A DNA stretch of 64,000 bases from DATAES01 sp963721305 (GTDB taxonomy: Bacteria; Actinomycetota; Acidimicrobiia; Acidimicrobiales; JACDCH01): positions 248,001 through 312,000 of the forward strand of contig CAVRIR010000005.1 in NCBI GenBank assembly GCA_963721305.1. Reading direction: 5' to 3'. Positions 16,934 to 25,624 of the stretch are shown here, piece after piece. The position numbers and the translations under genes are program-made. Position 1 is the first letter of the stretch. Every line of letters begins with the position of its first letter. Below the pieces are notes generated by a model. That model saw only the letters and a list, made by a program, of their open reading frames with translations, did not search any database and had not been told where the DNA came from.

Positions 16934-17047
16934 ATGTCCGACCGGACAGTCAAGTGGTTGATCGTGCTGGCTGTGGTCGCGGTCGTCGCAATCCTGGCGA
17001 TCATCATCAGCGGTGTTCTCTCCAACGCCTGTCCGTGCTCCGTCTGA
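16934..17047 (+). CDS. 37-residue single-pass membrane protein ending in a CPC motif
   Basis: A GGGGGGCGAG ribosome-binding sequence precedes the ATG at 16934. The product is MSDRTVKW, a strongly hydrophobic helix (LIVLAVVAVVAILAIIISG) and the short tail VLSNACPCSV. The family is not recognised. The good ribosome-binding site, compact length and coding-like start make it likely real. The paired cysteines after the membrane helix would face the outside if the N-terminus is inside, which the flanking Arg/Lys suggest. Confidence 0.6.
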   Translation: MSDRTVKWLIVLAVVAVVAILAIIISGVLSNACPCSV

Positions 17048-17133
17048 GCAACCCGAGGTCACGGAAGCGGCCGTTTGGGTCGGTCGAGCCGGCAGCAATC
17101 GTCATGAACAGGTAGGTGGGTACTGTGCCGGTC

Positions 17134-17520
17134 ATGGCCGACGCGACCAGCAAGATCCTCGACACGATCAACCGTTATGCGCAGACGTTCAGCGCCGGCG
17201 ACCGAGAGGCATGGCTCGACTGCTTCACGCCCGACGCGACGATGGAAGACCCCGTCGGCACGCCGGTGAAGCACGGGCGCGACGAGATCGGCGCGTTCTA
17301 CGACCAGAGCCGCGGGTCGGCCGACAACGTCGAACTCCGCGTCGGCTCTGATCCGTTGGTGTGCGCCGGACAGGCGGCGTGGGTCCTCGACATCATCGTC
17401 AAGCTCGGCGACGCGAAGATGGGGATGAAAGCCATCGACGTGATGACGTTCGACGACGACGGCCGGATCTCGTCACAACGCGCGTTCGTCGACTTCTCGA
17501 AGCTCGCCCCGCTCGACTGA
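17134..17520 (+). CDS. SnoaL/NTF2-like polyketide-cyclase-type protein
   Basis: The 128-residue protein shows the alpha+beta cone of the NTF2/SnoaL superfamily. The first helix ILDTINRYAQTFSAGDREAWLDCFTPDATMEDPVG is followed by GRDEIGAFYDQ and C-terminal strands ending MTFDDDGRISSQRAFVDFS. Many actinobacterial members are steroid isomerase-like, but this is unproven. ATG 17134 is preferred to GTG 17116 because it starts just before the conserved helix. A 51-bp palindromic element begins 6 bp after its stop, between it and the convergent dnaE2. Confidence 0.78.
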   Translation: MADATSKILDTINRYAQTFSAGDREAWLDCFTPDATMEDPVGTPVKHGRDEIGAFYDQSRGSADNVELRVGSDPLVCAGQAAWVLDIIVKLGDAKMGMKAIDVMTFDDDGRISSQRAFVDFSKLAPLD

Positions 17521-17526
17521 GTCCTC

Positions 17527-17577
17527 GAACTCCGGGGAGAAACGGGCGCCAGAGCGCCCGTTTCCATCCAACATTCG
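17527..17577 (+). repeat. 51-bp palindromic element, copy A (stem type 1)
   Basis: Left box GAACTCCGGG, stem arms GAGAAACGGGCGC and GCGCCCGTTTCCA around loop CAGA, right box TCCAACATTCG. It lies between the convergent SnoaL-like gene and dnaE2, where the GC stem and flanking A and T runs could also end transcription in both directions. Confidence 0.9.
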
Positions 17578-17588
17578 CAACCGGATGG

Positions 17589-20500
17589 TCAGCGGAAGTC
17601 GCGGCTCTTGGTGGGGGCGTGCAATGGCAAGGGGTCGATGCGTTCGGCGTTGACGTTGATCACGCCTTCCTGCTTCTCCAAGCGTCCCCGGATCAACAGC
17701 GCAGGGCACGAGCCCACCACCCGGCGGTAACGGACCCAACAACCTCTCGAGCACACGACGTTGATGAGCCCGGTTTCGTCCTCGAGGTTGACGAACGTGA
17801 TGCCGGCCGCGGTCGCCGGCCGCTGCCGGTGCGTCACCACGCCGGCGACGAGCACCTTCTCGCCGTCGTCGATGGCGGCGAGTCCGGAGGCGGGGACGAC
17901 CCCCATCGCGTCGAGATGGGGGCGCTCGAACCTGGTGGGATGGCCCTCCGGCGCGACGCCGGTCGACCACAGGTCAGCGTTCGACTCCTCCCGTTCGGAC
18001 ATCCCCGGCAGGGTCGGCGCCTCGACACCGGTCACGATGCCGGCCAGTCGGTCGGGGCGCGTCTGCGCCACCGCACCGACCGACCACAACGCCTCGCGCC
18101 GCGCCACGTCGAAGCAACCGAACGCGCCGGCAGTCGCCATCGCCTCGAGCTGCGGCAGGGTGAGTGACGGCACCCGCCGTGCCAGACCTTCCATCGACTC
18201 GTAGGGCCGTCCGGCCGCGATCTCTTCGGCCAGCTCGTCGCCGATGCCGCGCACCGAACCGATGCCGAGTCGCACGATCGGCCCGGCCTTGCCCCACACC
18301 GACGGCGATGCACCGTGCGACGCGCGTGACAGGTCCATCCCGGACTCGGTCTCGAGCGTCGCCTTCGCTCCGGACTCGTTGAGGTCAGGGGTGCGGATGT
18401 CGACGCCGTGCCGGCGCGCGTCCTGCACCAGCGAATGCGGCGAGTAGAACCCCATCGGTTGCGCGTTGAGCAGGCCCGCGCAGAACGCCGCCGGGTAGAA
18501 CCGCTTGAGCCACGAGCTGGCATACACGAGGTAGGCGAAGCTCACGGAATGGCTCTCGGGGAAGCCGTAGTTGGCGAACGCCGAGAGCTTGTCCCACATC
18601 TGATCGGCGATGTCACCGACGACACCGCGCTCGGCCATCCCCTCGTACAGCCGCTGACGGATGCGCTCCATGCGTTCACGGCTCCGCTTCGACGCCATCG
18701 CCTGGCGGAGCTGGTCAGCCTCGCCCGGGGTGAAGCCGGCGATCTCGATGGCGATCTGCATGAGCTGCTCTTGGAACAGCGGCACCCCGAGCGTCTTCTT
18801 CAACACCGGCTCGAGCAACGGATGCAGGTACGTCACCGGCTCGGAGCCGTTGCGCCGCCGGATGTACGGATGCACCGAGCCGCCCTGGATCGGCCCCGGA
18901 CGGATGAGCGCCACCTCGACCACGAGGTCGTAGAAGCACGTTGGCTTGAGCCGCGGCAACGTCGCCATCTGCGCGCGCGACTCGACCTGGAACACGCCGA
19001 CCGAGTCGGCGCGACACAACATGTCGTACACGTCGTCTTCCTGCGGGATCGCCGCGAGCTCGATCGGATCGTCGTGGTGCTCGTGCACGAAGTCGAGCGT
19101 GTGGTGCAGCGCGCTCAACATCCCGAGTCCCAACAGATCGAACTTCACGAGGCCGGCGGCCGCGCAGTCGTCCTTGTCCCACTGCAACACGGACCGGATC
19201 GGTTCGTCGCCGGTGCCGTTGCGACCGGTGAACCGTCCCCACTCGATGGGACACACCTCGACGATCGGGCGGTCACAGATCACCATGCCGCCGGAGTGGA
19301 TGCCGAGATGGCGGGGGAAGTGCTCGACCTGCTTCGCCAGCACGAGCACCGGATGCGGGATCTGATGTTCGTGCTGTTGCTGCTTGATCGTCGTGTCGAG
19401 CGGACCCCACGGATCGGCCTGCTTCGACCACGCATCCTGCTGGCCGGTCGAATAGCCGAGGGCCTTGGCCATGTCGCGGATCGACGACTTGGCGCGATAG
19501 GTGATGACGTTCGCGACCTGCGCGGCGTGCTCGCGGTCGTAGCGCTCGTACACGTACTGGATCGCCTCTTCGCGCCGCGTGCTCTCGATGTCGATGTCGA
19601 TGTCGGGTGGACCATCGCGCTCGGGTGACAGGAAGCGCTCGAACAACAGCCCCAGCTTCACCGCGTCGGCGTTCGTGATGCCGAGCGCGTAGCAGACCGC
19701 GCTGTTGGCAGCCGACCCGCGGCCTTGGCAGTAGATGTTCGAACGGCGACAGAACTCGACGATGTCCCACACGATCAGGAAGTAACCGGGGAAGCCGAGC
19801 GACTCGATCAGGTCGAGCTCGTGGTCGATCTGTTCGTACGCCTTGTCGGTCGACGGCCGACCTCTCGGCCCGTAGCGACGCTCGGCTCCCGCGTCTGCCA
19901 GTGTGCGCAGGAACTGCATCTCGTCGAGACCCTCCGGGCACGGATACGGCGGCAGGTCGGGCGCGACGAGGTGCAGATCGAATGCGCACTCGAGCCCGAG
20001 CGCCGCCGCCCGTTCGACGACGCCCGGATACCGGCGGAACAGATGCTCCTGCTCGAAGCCGGCCCGCAGATGGGCGGTTGCCGCCGCGGGCAGCCAACCG
20101 TCGAGCTCGTCGAGGCTGCGCCGCGCGCGGACGGCTGCGAGCGCGGTCGCGAGCGGGCGTTGCGACTGCTGCGCGTAGTGCACGTTGTTCGTGGCGATGC
20201 ACTCGACGTCTGCTCGTGCCGCGATCTGGATGAGTGCGTCGTTGCGCGCAGAGTCGAGCGGATCACCGTGATCCCACAGCTCGACGAGCACGTTGTCCTT
20301 CCCGAACAGCGCGACGAGATCGGCGAGCGCTCGCCCCGCCGCCGCCGGACCATCACGGACGAGCGCGGCCGGAACCGTGCCCTTGCGGCAACCGGTGAGC
20401 ACGACCCAGTGGTCGTCGTGCAGCTGTGACAGCTCGGACAGCGAGTAGACGGGCTTGCCCTTCTCGCGTCCGCGCAACTGCGCCGTACTGAGCGCACGCG

Positions 20501-20972
20501 CCAGCCGGGCATAGCCCTGCGGGTCACGTGCGAGGACGACGAGATGGTTGCCCTCGGGATCGGCTTCACCGTTCTGCGGCTTGCGCAGCTCGAGGCTCAG
20601 CTCCGCACCGAACACCGTGGGCATGCCGACCTCACGTGCCGCTTCGGCGAACCGGACCACGCCGTAGAAGCCGTCGTGGTCGGTGAGGGCGAGCGCCTCG
20701 AGGCCGAGACGGGCCGCCTCTTCCACGAGCTCCTCGGGATGCGAAGCGCCGTCGAGGAAGCTGAAGTTGGAATGGCAGTGCAGCTCGGCGTAGGGCACCG
20801 AACCGTGCCGGCGCTGCACCTGCGGCTCGAACGGTTGGCGCTTGCGAGACCATGCCGGGCTGTCGCCGCCGTTGGCCGAAGGGGGTACGTTGCTCGCACG
20901 CCCGGCAACGCGATTGTCCGAGAGGCGGCGCTCGAGCTCGGACCATGGCATCGCCGGGTTGTTGAAGCCCAC
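17589..20972 (-). CDS. dnaE2: Error-prone DNA polymerase III alpha subunit DnaE2
   Basis: This 1127-residue C-family polymerase starts with GFNNPAMPWSELERRL, the actinobacterial DnaE2 opening. The PHP domain follows (YAELHCHSNFSFLDGASHPEEL), then the polymerase core with PDIDIDIESTRREE carrying catalytic Asp residues, GGMVICDRPIVEVCPIEW, the finger region, and HSVSFAYLVYASSWLKRFYPAAF before helix-hairpin-helix and OB domains. It performs mutagenic translesion synthesis with ImuB and ImuA'. The GTG at 20972 is chosen by N-terminal similarity to mycobacterial DnaE2 and lies 13 bases from a LexA box. Unlike the usual cassette, imuA-imuB are about 2.3 kb away behind two unrelated genes. Confidence 0.93.
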   Translation of the reverse strand: MGFNNPAMPWSELERRLSDNRVAGRASNVPPSANGGDSPAWSRKRQPFEPQVQRRHGSVPYAELHCHSNFSFLDGASHPEELVEEAARLGLEALALTDHDGFYGVVRFAEAAREVGMPTVFGAELSLELRKPQNGEADPEGNHLVVLARDPQGYARLARALSTAQLRGREKGKPVYSLSELSQLHDDHWVVLTGCRKGTVPAALVRDGPAAAGRALADLVALFGKDNVLVELWDHGDPLDSARNDALIQIAARADVECIATNNVHYAQQSQRPLATALAAVRARRSLDELDGWLPAAATAHLRAGFEQEHLFRRYPGVVERAAALGLECAFDLHLVAPDLPPYPCPEGLDEMQFLRTLADAGAERRYGPRGRPSTDKAYEQIDHELDLIESLGFPGYFLIVWDIVEFCRRSNIYCQGRGSAANSAVCYALGITNADAVKLGLLFERFLSPERDGPPDIDIDIESTRREEAIQYVYERYDREHAAQVANVITYRAKSSIRDMAKALGYSTGQQDAWSKQADPWGPLDTTIKQQQHEHQIPHPVLVLAKQVEHFPRHLGIHSGGMVICDRPIVEVCPIEWGRFTGRNGTGDEPIRSVLQWDKDDCAAAGLVKFDLLGLGMLSALHHTLDFVHEHHDDPIELAAIPQEDDVYDMLCRADSVGVFQVESRAQMATLPRLKPTCFYDLVVEVALIRPGPIQGGSVHPYIRRRNGSEPVTYLHPLLEPVLKKTLGVPLFQEQLMQIAIEIAGFTPGEADQLRQAMASKRSRERMERIRQRLYEGMAERGVVGDIADQMWDKLSAFANYGFPESHSVSFAYLVYASSWLKRFYPAAFCAGLLNAQPMGFYSPHSLVQDARRHGVDIRTPDLNESGAKATLETESGMDLSRASHGASPSVWGKAGPIVRLGIGSVRGIGDELAEEIAAGRPYESMEGLARRVPSLTLPQLEAMATAGAFGCFDVARREALWSVGAVAQTRPDRLAGIVTGVEAPTLPGMSEREESNADLWSTGVAPEGHPTRFERPHLDAMGVVPASGLAAIDDGEKVLVAGVVTHRQRPATAAGITFVNLEDETGLINVVCSRGCWVRYRRVVGSCPALLIRGRLEKQEGVINVNAERIDPLPLHAPTKSRDFR

Positions 20973-20984
20973 ATCCCGACTCTA

Positions 20985-21000
20985 TCGAACACATGTTCGT
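20985..21000. promoter_or_regulatory. LexA (SOS) box upstream of dnaE2
   Basis: TCGAACACATGTTCGT fits the actinobacterial LexA operator GAAC-N4-GTTC with TCG/CG(T) extensions. It lies 13-28 bases upstream of the dnaE2 GTG and 21-36 bases upstream of the divergent amidohydrolase ATG, so LexA could repress both. Confidence 0.85.
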
Positions 21001-21020
21001 CTGGCGAGGGGAAATCAGTC

Positions 21021-22235
21021 ATGCCATATGTCGAAGGCCGGATCGTCCACGACGCCGACGCGCACATCATGGAGACACCGACGTGGTTGCGAGATCACGC
21101 CGATCCCGGCATCCGTGAGCGGATCAAGCCACTGCGATTCGAAGGCGGCAACGAGCTGCGCCAGACCGGCGATCCGGACGAGCAGCTCCGCGATCTCGAC
21201 GCCGCGTTCGCACGGCTGGCGGCGAAGCACGGGTCCGACGAGTACCGCGCCGTCGAAGCCGACGAGATCATGCTGCGCAAGAACTTCGCCGCGACCGGCT
21301 CGTTCATCGCCGACGACCGCCCTCGCGCGCTCGACCTGATCGGTGTCGCCAGCCAGTTGGTGTTCAACACCTTCCACAACCGGCGCCTGCGCGATTGGGA
21401 GCATGGCGACGACCTCGACTTCGCGTACGGCGTCGCACGTGCGCACAACCGCGGGATGCTCGAGTTCTGCTCGGTCGATCCTCGCCTTCTCGCGACCTGT
21501 TACGTCCCGCTCGCCGACTTCGATCGCGCCGAGGCCATGACGGGCGAGGTGCTCGACGCGGGCACGGCGGCGATCCTCGTCGCGTCCGGATGCCCGGGCG
21601 ACCACTCCCCCAGCCACATCGGGCTCGATCCGGTGTGGGCGCGCGCCGAGGAAGCGCGCGTGCCGGTCGTCTTCCATGTCGGTGGCACAGGCGATCTCAT
21701 CGAGCCCGGCTACTTCAAGAACGGGTTGCCGATCCCACCCGACTTCCACGGCGGCGAGGAGAACTTCCGCTCGGTCGACTACATGGGCATCCCCCATCCG
21801 CCGATGCAGACGCTCGCGACGATGATCTTCGACGGCGTGCTCGAACGCTTTCCTGATCTGCGCGTCGGCGTCATCGAGCAGGGTGCGATCTGGATGCCGT
21901 CGTGGATGCGCCAGATGGAGTCCGCGTTCGACGCCTTCGCACGACACGAGGAGCGCCTGCAGAAGCTGTCGTTGCGGCCGAGCGACTACGTGCACCGACA
22001 GGTGCGGGCGACGCCGTACCCGACCGAGGACGTCGGCTGGATCATCGAACAGGCCGGGGCCGACGTGTGCATGTTCTCGTCCGACTACCCCCACGTCGAG
22101 GGCGGACGGAGGCCGGTAGAGCGGTTCGAAGGCTCGCTGGGTGACGCGTCCAAGCGGGTGCGCGACGCGTTCTACCGCGACAACTTCGAAGACCTGATGG
22201 GACCGGTCATCGACCGCGTCCCCGTCCCTGCCTGA
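21021..22235 (+). CDS. Amidohydrolase 2 family protein
   Basis: The 404-residue protein is an amidohydrolase-2 TIM barrel. IVHDADAHIMETP provides the DxH metal motif. VPVVFHVGGTGD supplies the strand-5 His, PDLRVGVIEQGAIWMPSWMRQME is the strand-6 block, and FSSDYPHVEGGRRP the final Asp. Relatives are decarboxylases or hydrolases of aromatic and lactone compounds; the substrate is unknown. ATG 21021 follows GAGGGGAAA and is divergent from dnaE2 across 48 bp that include the LexA box. It is followed on the same strand by the DyP peroxidase. Confidence 0.87.
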   Translation: MPYVEGRIVHDADAHIMETPTWLRDHADPGIRERIKPLRFEGGNELRQTGDPDEQLRDLDAAFARLAAKHGSDEYRAVEADEIMLRKNFAATGSFIADDRPRALDLIGVASQLVFNTFHNRRLRDWEHGDDLDFAYGVARAHNRGMLEFCSVDPRLLATCYVPLADFDRAEAMTGEVLDAGTAAILVASGCPGDHSPSHIGLDPVWARAEEARVPVVFHVGGTGDLIEPGYFKNGLPIPPDFHGGEENFRSVDYMGIPHPPMQTLATMIFDGVLERFPDLRVGVIEQGAIWMPSWMRQMESAFDAFARHEERLQKLSLRPSDYVHRQVRATPYPTEDVGWIIEQAGADVCMFSSDYPHVEGGRRPVERFEGSLGDASKRVRDAFYRDNFEDLMGPVIDRVPVPA

Positions 22236-22267
22236 CGAAGCCCGCGATCCGCGCTAGGAAAGGGGCC

Positions 22268-23194
22268 ATGCCGAATCCTCAGAACGCGATCCTCACGAAC
22301 CTCGCCAAGTACCAGTGGTACACCCACTTCAGCCGCACCGGCGAAGATGCGGACCTCGACGTCATCCGTGAAGCGATGCGCACCGTGCGCGCGGTCGGCA
22401 GCCAGGTCGGCGTGACCGTCCCGGTGAACGTGTGCCTACTGTTCGGCCCGAGCCTGCTCGCCGACATGACCGACGACAGCCCGAACGACTTCCAGCCGTA
22501 CCCCGGCTACGAGTCGCCGGACGGCAAGGTGGCCAAGGGAACGCAGGAGGAGTTCCTGCTCTGGATCCACTCTGACGAAAAGGACCTGTGCTGGGAAGCG
22601 CAGTTCGACTTCCGCAACGCAGTCGCCGGACACATGACCGTGGCCCGTGAGACGCCGACGTTCATCTACCGCAACAGCCTCGACCTCACCGGCTTCATCG
22701 ACGGCACCGGCAACCCTGCACCCGAGCACCAGCACGAGATGGCGATCGTCCCTGACGGCCAGCCGGGCGCGGGCGGCGCGTTCTGCATCGCGCAGCGCTG
22801 GGTCCACGACCTCAACTACTTCAACGGGCTGTCGATCGGCGACCAAGAGAACGTCTTCGGCCGCAAGAAGGCCGACTCCGAGCGGCTGTCGAAGCAGATC
22901 CCGACCTCGCATCTGAGCCACGTCGAGCTGCGCGACGGCGAAACCGCCGACGAGTCGAAGCCCAAGCGCGGCGAGATGGTGCGGCGATCGACCCCGTACG
23001 CCTTCCACGATGGCACGATCGGCCTCTACTTCATGGGCTTCTGCCGCGAGCAGGCGCCGATGCGTGAGCGGATGGAAGCCATCTACGGCAACAATGGCCA
23101 CGCCCGCGACGCGCTCACCGACTACTCGACGCCCGCATCGGGCTCGTTCTACTTCGCGCCGTCGGTCGAGACCCTCGACGCGATGCTCGCCTAA
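22268..23194 (+). CDS. DyP-type heme peroxidase
   Basis: This 308-residue protein has the ferredoxin-like double fold of dye-decolorising peroxidases. GFIDGTGNP (142-150) is the catalytic GxxDG motif. HLSHVELRDGE with a conserved His, and the block RRSTPYAFHDGTIGLYFMGFCRE near the heme, complete the family pattern. No Tat signal is present, so it appears cytosolic (B-type). No encapsulin gene adjoins it. It follows the amidohydrolase by 32 bp and is convergent with imuB, separated by a 51-bp element. Confidence 0.9.
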   Translation: MPNPQNAILTNLAKYQWYTHFSRTGEDADLDVIREAMRTVRAVGSQVGVTVPVNVCLLFGPSLLADMTDDSPNDFQPYPGYESPDGKVAKGTQEEFLLWIHSDEKDLCWEAQFDFRNAVAGHMTVARETPTFIYRNSLDLTGFIDGTGNPAPEHQHEMAIVPDGQPGAGGAFCIAQRWVHDLNYFNGLSIGDQENVFGRKKADSERLSKQIPTSHLSHVELRDGETADESKPKRGEMVRRSTPYAFHDGTIGLYFMGFCREQAPMRERMEAIYGNNGHARDALTDYSTPASGSFYFAPSVETLDAMLA

Positions 23195-23207
23195 AGGCAG
23201 AACGCTC

Positions 23208-23258
23208 GAACCCCGGGTCATTTGCGGCGCGATCGTGCCGCAAATGATCCGACATTCG
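23208..23258 (+). repeat. 51-bp palindromic element, copy F (stem type 2)
   Basis: Left box GAACCCCGGG and right box TCCGACATTCG match the type 1 elements, but the stem is different: TCATTTGCGGCGC and GTGCCGCAAATGA around loop GATC. Total length is again 51. It lies between convergent DyP and imuB genes. Confidence 0.85.
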
Positions 23259-23263
23259 CTCGG

Positions 23264-24852
23264 TCAGTCGTAGACGGCCGCGAGCCACCAACGGCCGCCT
23301 TCGACGGTGAGGAGGCGGGCGACACCGTCCTCGGTCACGAGTTGGAAGCGCGCCAACCGGCGCTGACCGGCGTCGTCCCACCAGCGCTCTTCGACCGGCC
23401 ACGGTCCGGCCCATGCGACGATCCTCTCGGGCGCGCGGTTGCCGACCGTCAAGCGCGCCGGCGACGACGACACGAACCCGCGCCCGCTGACCCGCACCGG
23501 TTCACCCGCGCCATCGACCACTTCGACGGCCATCGGATCGGTAGCGATCGTCGCGGGTGAAGGGGCGGCGAGCTGCCCGGGCCACGGCTCGGCACGCCAG
23601 GTGGGATGCGCGCTCGGCCGTTCGGATGTGATGTCGACCGCGCCGGCGGGGACGAGCTGCACTTGTTCACCCGGAGCCCGGCCGCCGCGCCACTCGGGCA
23701 CCGTCACCGCGTCCGGCCCGAGCATGCCCTCGAGCCGGGCGAGGGCCCGCACGACACGCTCGTCCGCACCGGCGGTGCCACCCCAGAAACCGAGCTGCCG
23801 TCCCGTCGAAGGTGCCAGCTCGTCCGGGATGAGCCGCAAGAGGCTGATGCCCGCCGACGGCCGGTGGGCGACGGTGCCGTTGAGCCAGCCGTCGAGCTGC
23901 CATCGCACGCGATCGGCGACCACGCCCACCGATGGTCCCGCCATCGACTGGTCGAGCCGCCACAGCCGTTCGAGCCGCTCGCCGTGCTCGGTCTCGGCGA
24001 CGATCGCCAAACGGGCGCAGGCGTGGCCGTCCGCGGCGAGGCGCGCGTGGAGCTCGGCGGCCAGCGCCCGCCCGACGAACGCGGCGGTGTCGACCCGTTC
24101 GGCCGGCGGATCGAGCTCGGCTTCGACGGTGTACTCGGGCGGAGGCCGGCGGGTGTCGGGCACCCTCTCGTCGAGCCCCGACGCCAACCGGTGCGCGAGC
24201 GCGCCGTCGTTACCGAAGCGAGCGAGGACATCGGTGGCGGGCAGCGCCGCGAGATCGCCGAGCGTTCGCAATCCGAGCCGGTGCAGGACGTCGACGAGAT
24301 CCGGACGATCGAGCGCGGCAAGCCCGAGCGGGGCCAGGAACGACGCGCTCGCACCCGCGGGATGACCGTTGGTGGATCACTGGCCGCGAGTGCAGCCGCA
24401 AACGGCCCGTCGGCGACACCGACGAGGACGGGGATGTCGTGCAGCGCGCCGCGCGCGAACGCATGGGCGCGCGCCACCAACGCCTCATCGCCGCCGAAGT
24501 ACCGGGACGGGCCGAGGGTCGGGAACGCGCACTGCCCGGGAACCTCGACTTCGATGCGGGGCGTCAACTCGTCGAGTGCGGCCGCCACCGGCTCGAAGGC
24601 GCGCGCATCGCGAACTGGATCGTGATCGAGAACGATCAGCTCGGGACATCTGCTCTGCGACTCGCGCCGGCGCAGCCCGACGTCGACCCCTTCGTCGCGT
24701 GCCGCGGGCGACGAGGCGACGATCCGGTTGGCGAAGAAGACCGCCGCCGGCTCGTCGAGCGGTACACCGGCGGCCACGACCGCCCAGTCAGGACACCGCA
24801 CGACGAGCGTCCGCACACCCCCCTGCGAATGTTGGGTGGAAACGGATGTCAT
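23264..24852 (-). CDS. imuB: ImuB-like Y-family polymerase homologue, frameshifted
   Basis: The N-terminal frame reads RTLVVRCPDWAVVAAG, EPAAVFFANRIVASSPAARDEGV and CAFPTLGPSRYFGG, as in ImuB. These are Y-family folds that lack the catalytic acidic residues and serve as a hub for DnaE2 and the beta clamp. After DPPTVIPRV the homology moves to another frame (LRTLGDLAALPATDVLARFG, then the C-terminal domain ending WWLAAVYD). One base is missing at a GGG run at 24359-24361. Two starts are possible. ATG 24852 overlaps the imuA stop (ATGA), and GTG 24816 is where ImuB homology begins. The first 12 residues from ATG are encoded by a palindromic repeat. Confidence 0.8.
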
Positions 24853-24877
24853 AGCGCCCGTTTCCATCCAACATTCG
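24827..24877 (+). repeat. 51-bp palindromic element, copy B (symmetrised form) at the imuA-imuB junction
   Basis: The right half is type 1 (GCGCCCGTTTCCA, TCCAACATTCG). The left half is nearly its reverse complement (GAATGTTGGG, TGGAAACGGATGT), giving an 18-bp outer stem with one mismatch. Length is exactly 51. It encodes the last codons of imuA (SNVGWKRAL, stop) and the first of imuB (MTSVSTQHS). Confidence 0.88.
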
Positions 24878-25571
24878 ATGGACTGGGTCGGAACGCTCGG
24901 ACCTCGGCAAGCTCTTCGACGGCGGCCACGCCGCCGCCGGGCGCGGGCAACCACAGGGACACCTGACGGGCGCGCGCCGCGGCGCGCCGGCCGTGCATGT
25001 CGACGACGACGTGGCGGGCGCTCAGGTGCCCGTGGCCGTCACCGATGCCGTGCCACTGTTCGCTCGCGAGCGACAGGCCGATGTCGGGCGCGTCGGGCCA
25101 CGTCGCGCGGTCACCGAGGACGACGAGGACCGAGCCCCGCTCACGAGCGCGCGCCGTCAACCGCCGCGCATCGGCGACGCCCACTCGACGGCAAGGACGG
25201 ACGAGCACGACATCGAACGCGTCGACCAGGGTGGCAACCACCGCGCCCCACGACGACGAGGGCGGATCGGCCACGACGACGAGGTGTTCGAGGTCGACGC
25301 CGAGCTCGGCCGCGGCGGCAAGACCGAGGGACGACAAGCCGGCGGTGGCGAGCCACGAGCCCTCGCTGCTCGGACCGGCGACGAGCGCGAGCGCGAGCGA
25401 CGTCGACCGCTCGATGCCGATCGTGCTCCCCCGCCGTAGACCTTCGGGGAACAACGTCTGCAACGGTTCGAGCACGGGCAGGACCTGCTCGCGAGCGAGC
25501 GCCACTGGTCGGGCTCGCGCCGCCACCTCGTGGAGGCGGGCCAGGGACTCTGCAGTCGCCCCGCTCCGCAT
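24849..25571 (-). CDS. ImuA'-like RecA-fold mutasome protein
   Basis: The 240-residue protein lies directly behind a LexA box and in front of imuB. It has a degenerate RecA-like core: LRRGSTIGIERSTSLALAL at the Walker A position, WLATAGLSSLGLAAAAELGVDLEHLVVVADP, and FDVVLVRPCRRVGVADARRL for later strands. This is the usual pattern of actinobacterial ImuA', which links the mutasome to RecA. The last nine residues are encoded by the palindromic element, so the native C-terminus may have been replaced. The stop overlaps the imuB ATG. Recognition rests on context plus fold pattern. Confidence 0.78.
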   Translation of the reverse strand: MRSGATAESLARLHEVAARARPVALAREQVLPVLEPLQTLFPEGLRRGSTIGIERSTSLALALVAGPSSEGSWLATAGLSSLGLAAAAELGVDLEHLVVVADPPSSSWGAVVATLVDAFDVVLVRPCRRVGVADARRLTARARERGSVLVVLGDRATWPDAPDIGLSLASEQWHGIGDGHGHLSARHVVVDMHGRRAAARARQVSLWLPAPGGGVAAVEELAEVRAFRPSPSNVGWKRAL

Positions 25572-25581
25572 CCTTCCAGTA

Positions 25582-25597
25582 TCGAACGCCTGTTCGT
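25582..25597. promoter_or_regulatory. LexA (SOS) box upstream of imuA'
   Basis: TCGAACGCCTGTTCGT is a GAAC-N4-GTTC palindrome with the same TCG and CGT extensions as the dnaE2 box. It sits 11-26 bases upstream of the imuA' ATG at 25571, and 28 bases after the stop of the preceding dehydrogenase gene. Confidence 0.85.
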
Positions 25598-25624
25598 ACA
25601 GGTCAAGCAGGGGTCAGAGGACAC

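Noticed and set aside
17527..17577. The 51-bp palindromes as simple intrinsic terminators only
   Set aside because: Several do lie between convergent genes and could terminate, but fixed 51-bp length, conserved asymmetric end boxes, two different stems and copies inside coding DNA are not explained by termination.
22268..23194. DyP peroxidase as encapsulin cargo
   Set aside because: No encapsulin gene is adjacent and no clear C-terminal targeting peptide is present.
24827..24877. The palindromes as integron attC sites or CRISPR repeats
   Set aside because: There is no attC-type core site, no integrase, and the copies are scattered singly over 43 kb rather than arrayed with spacers.
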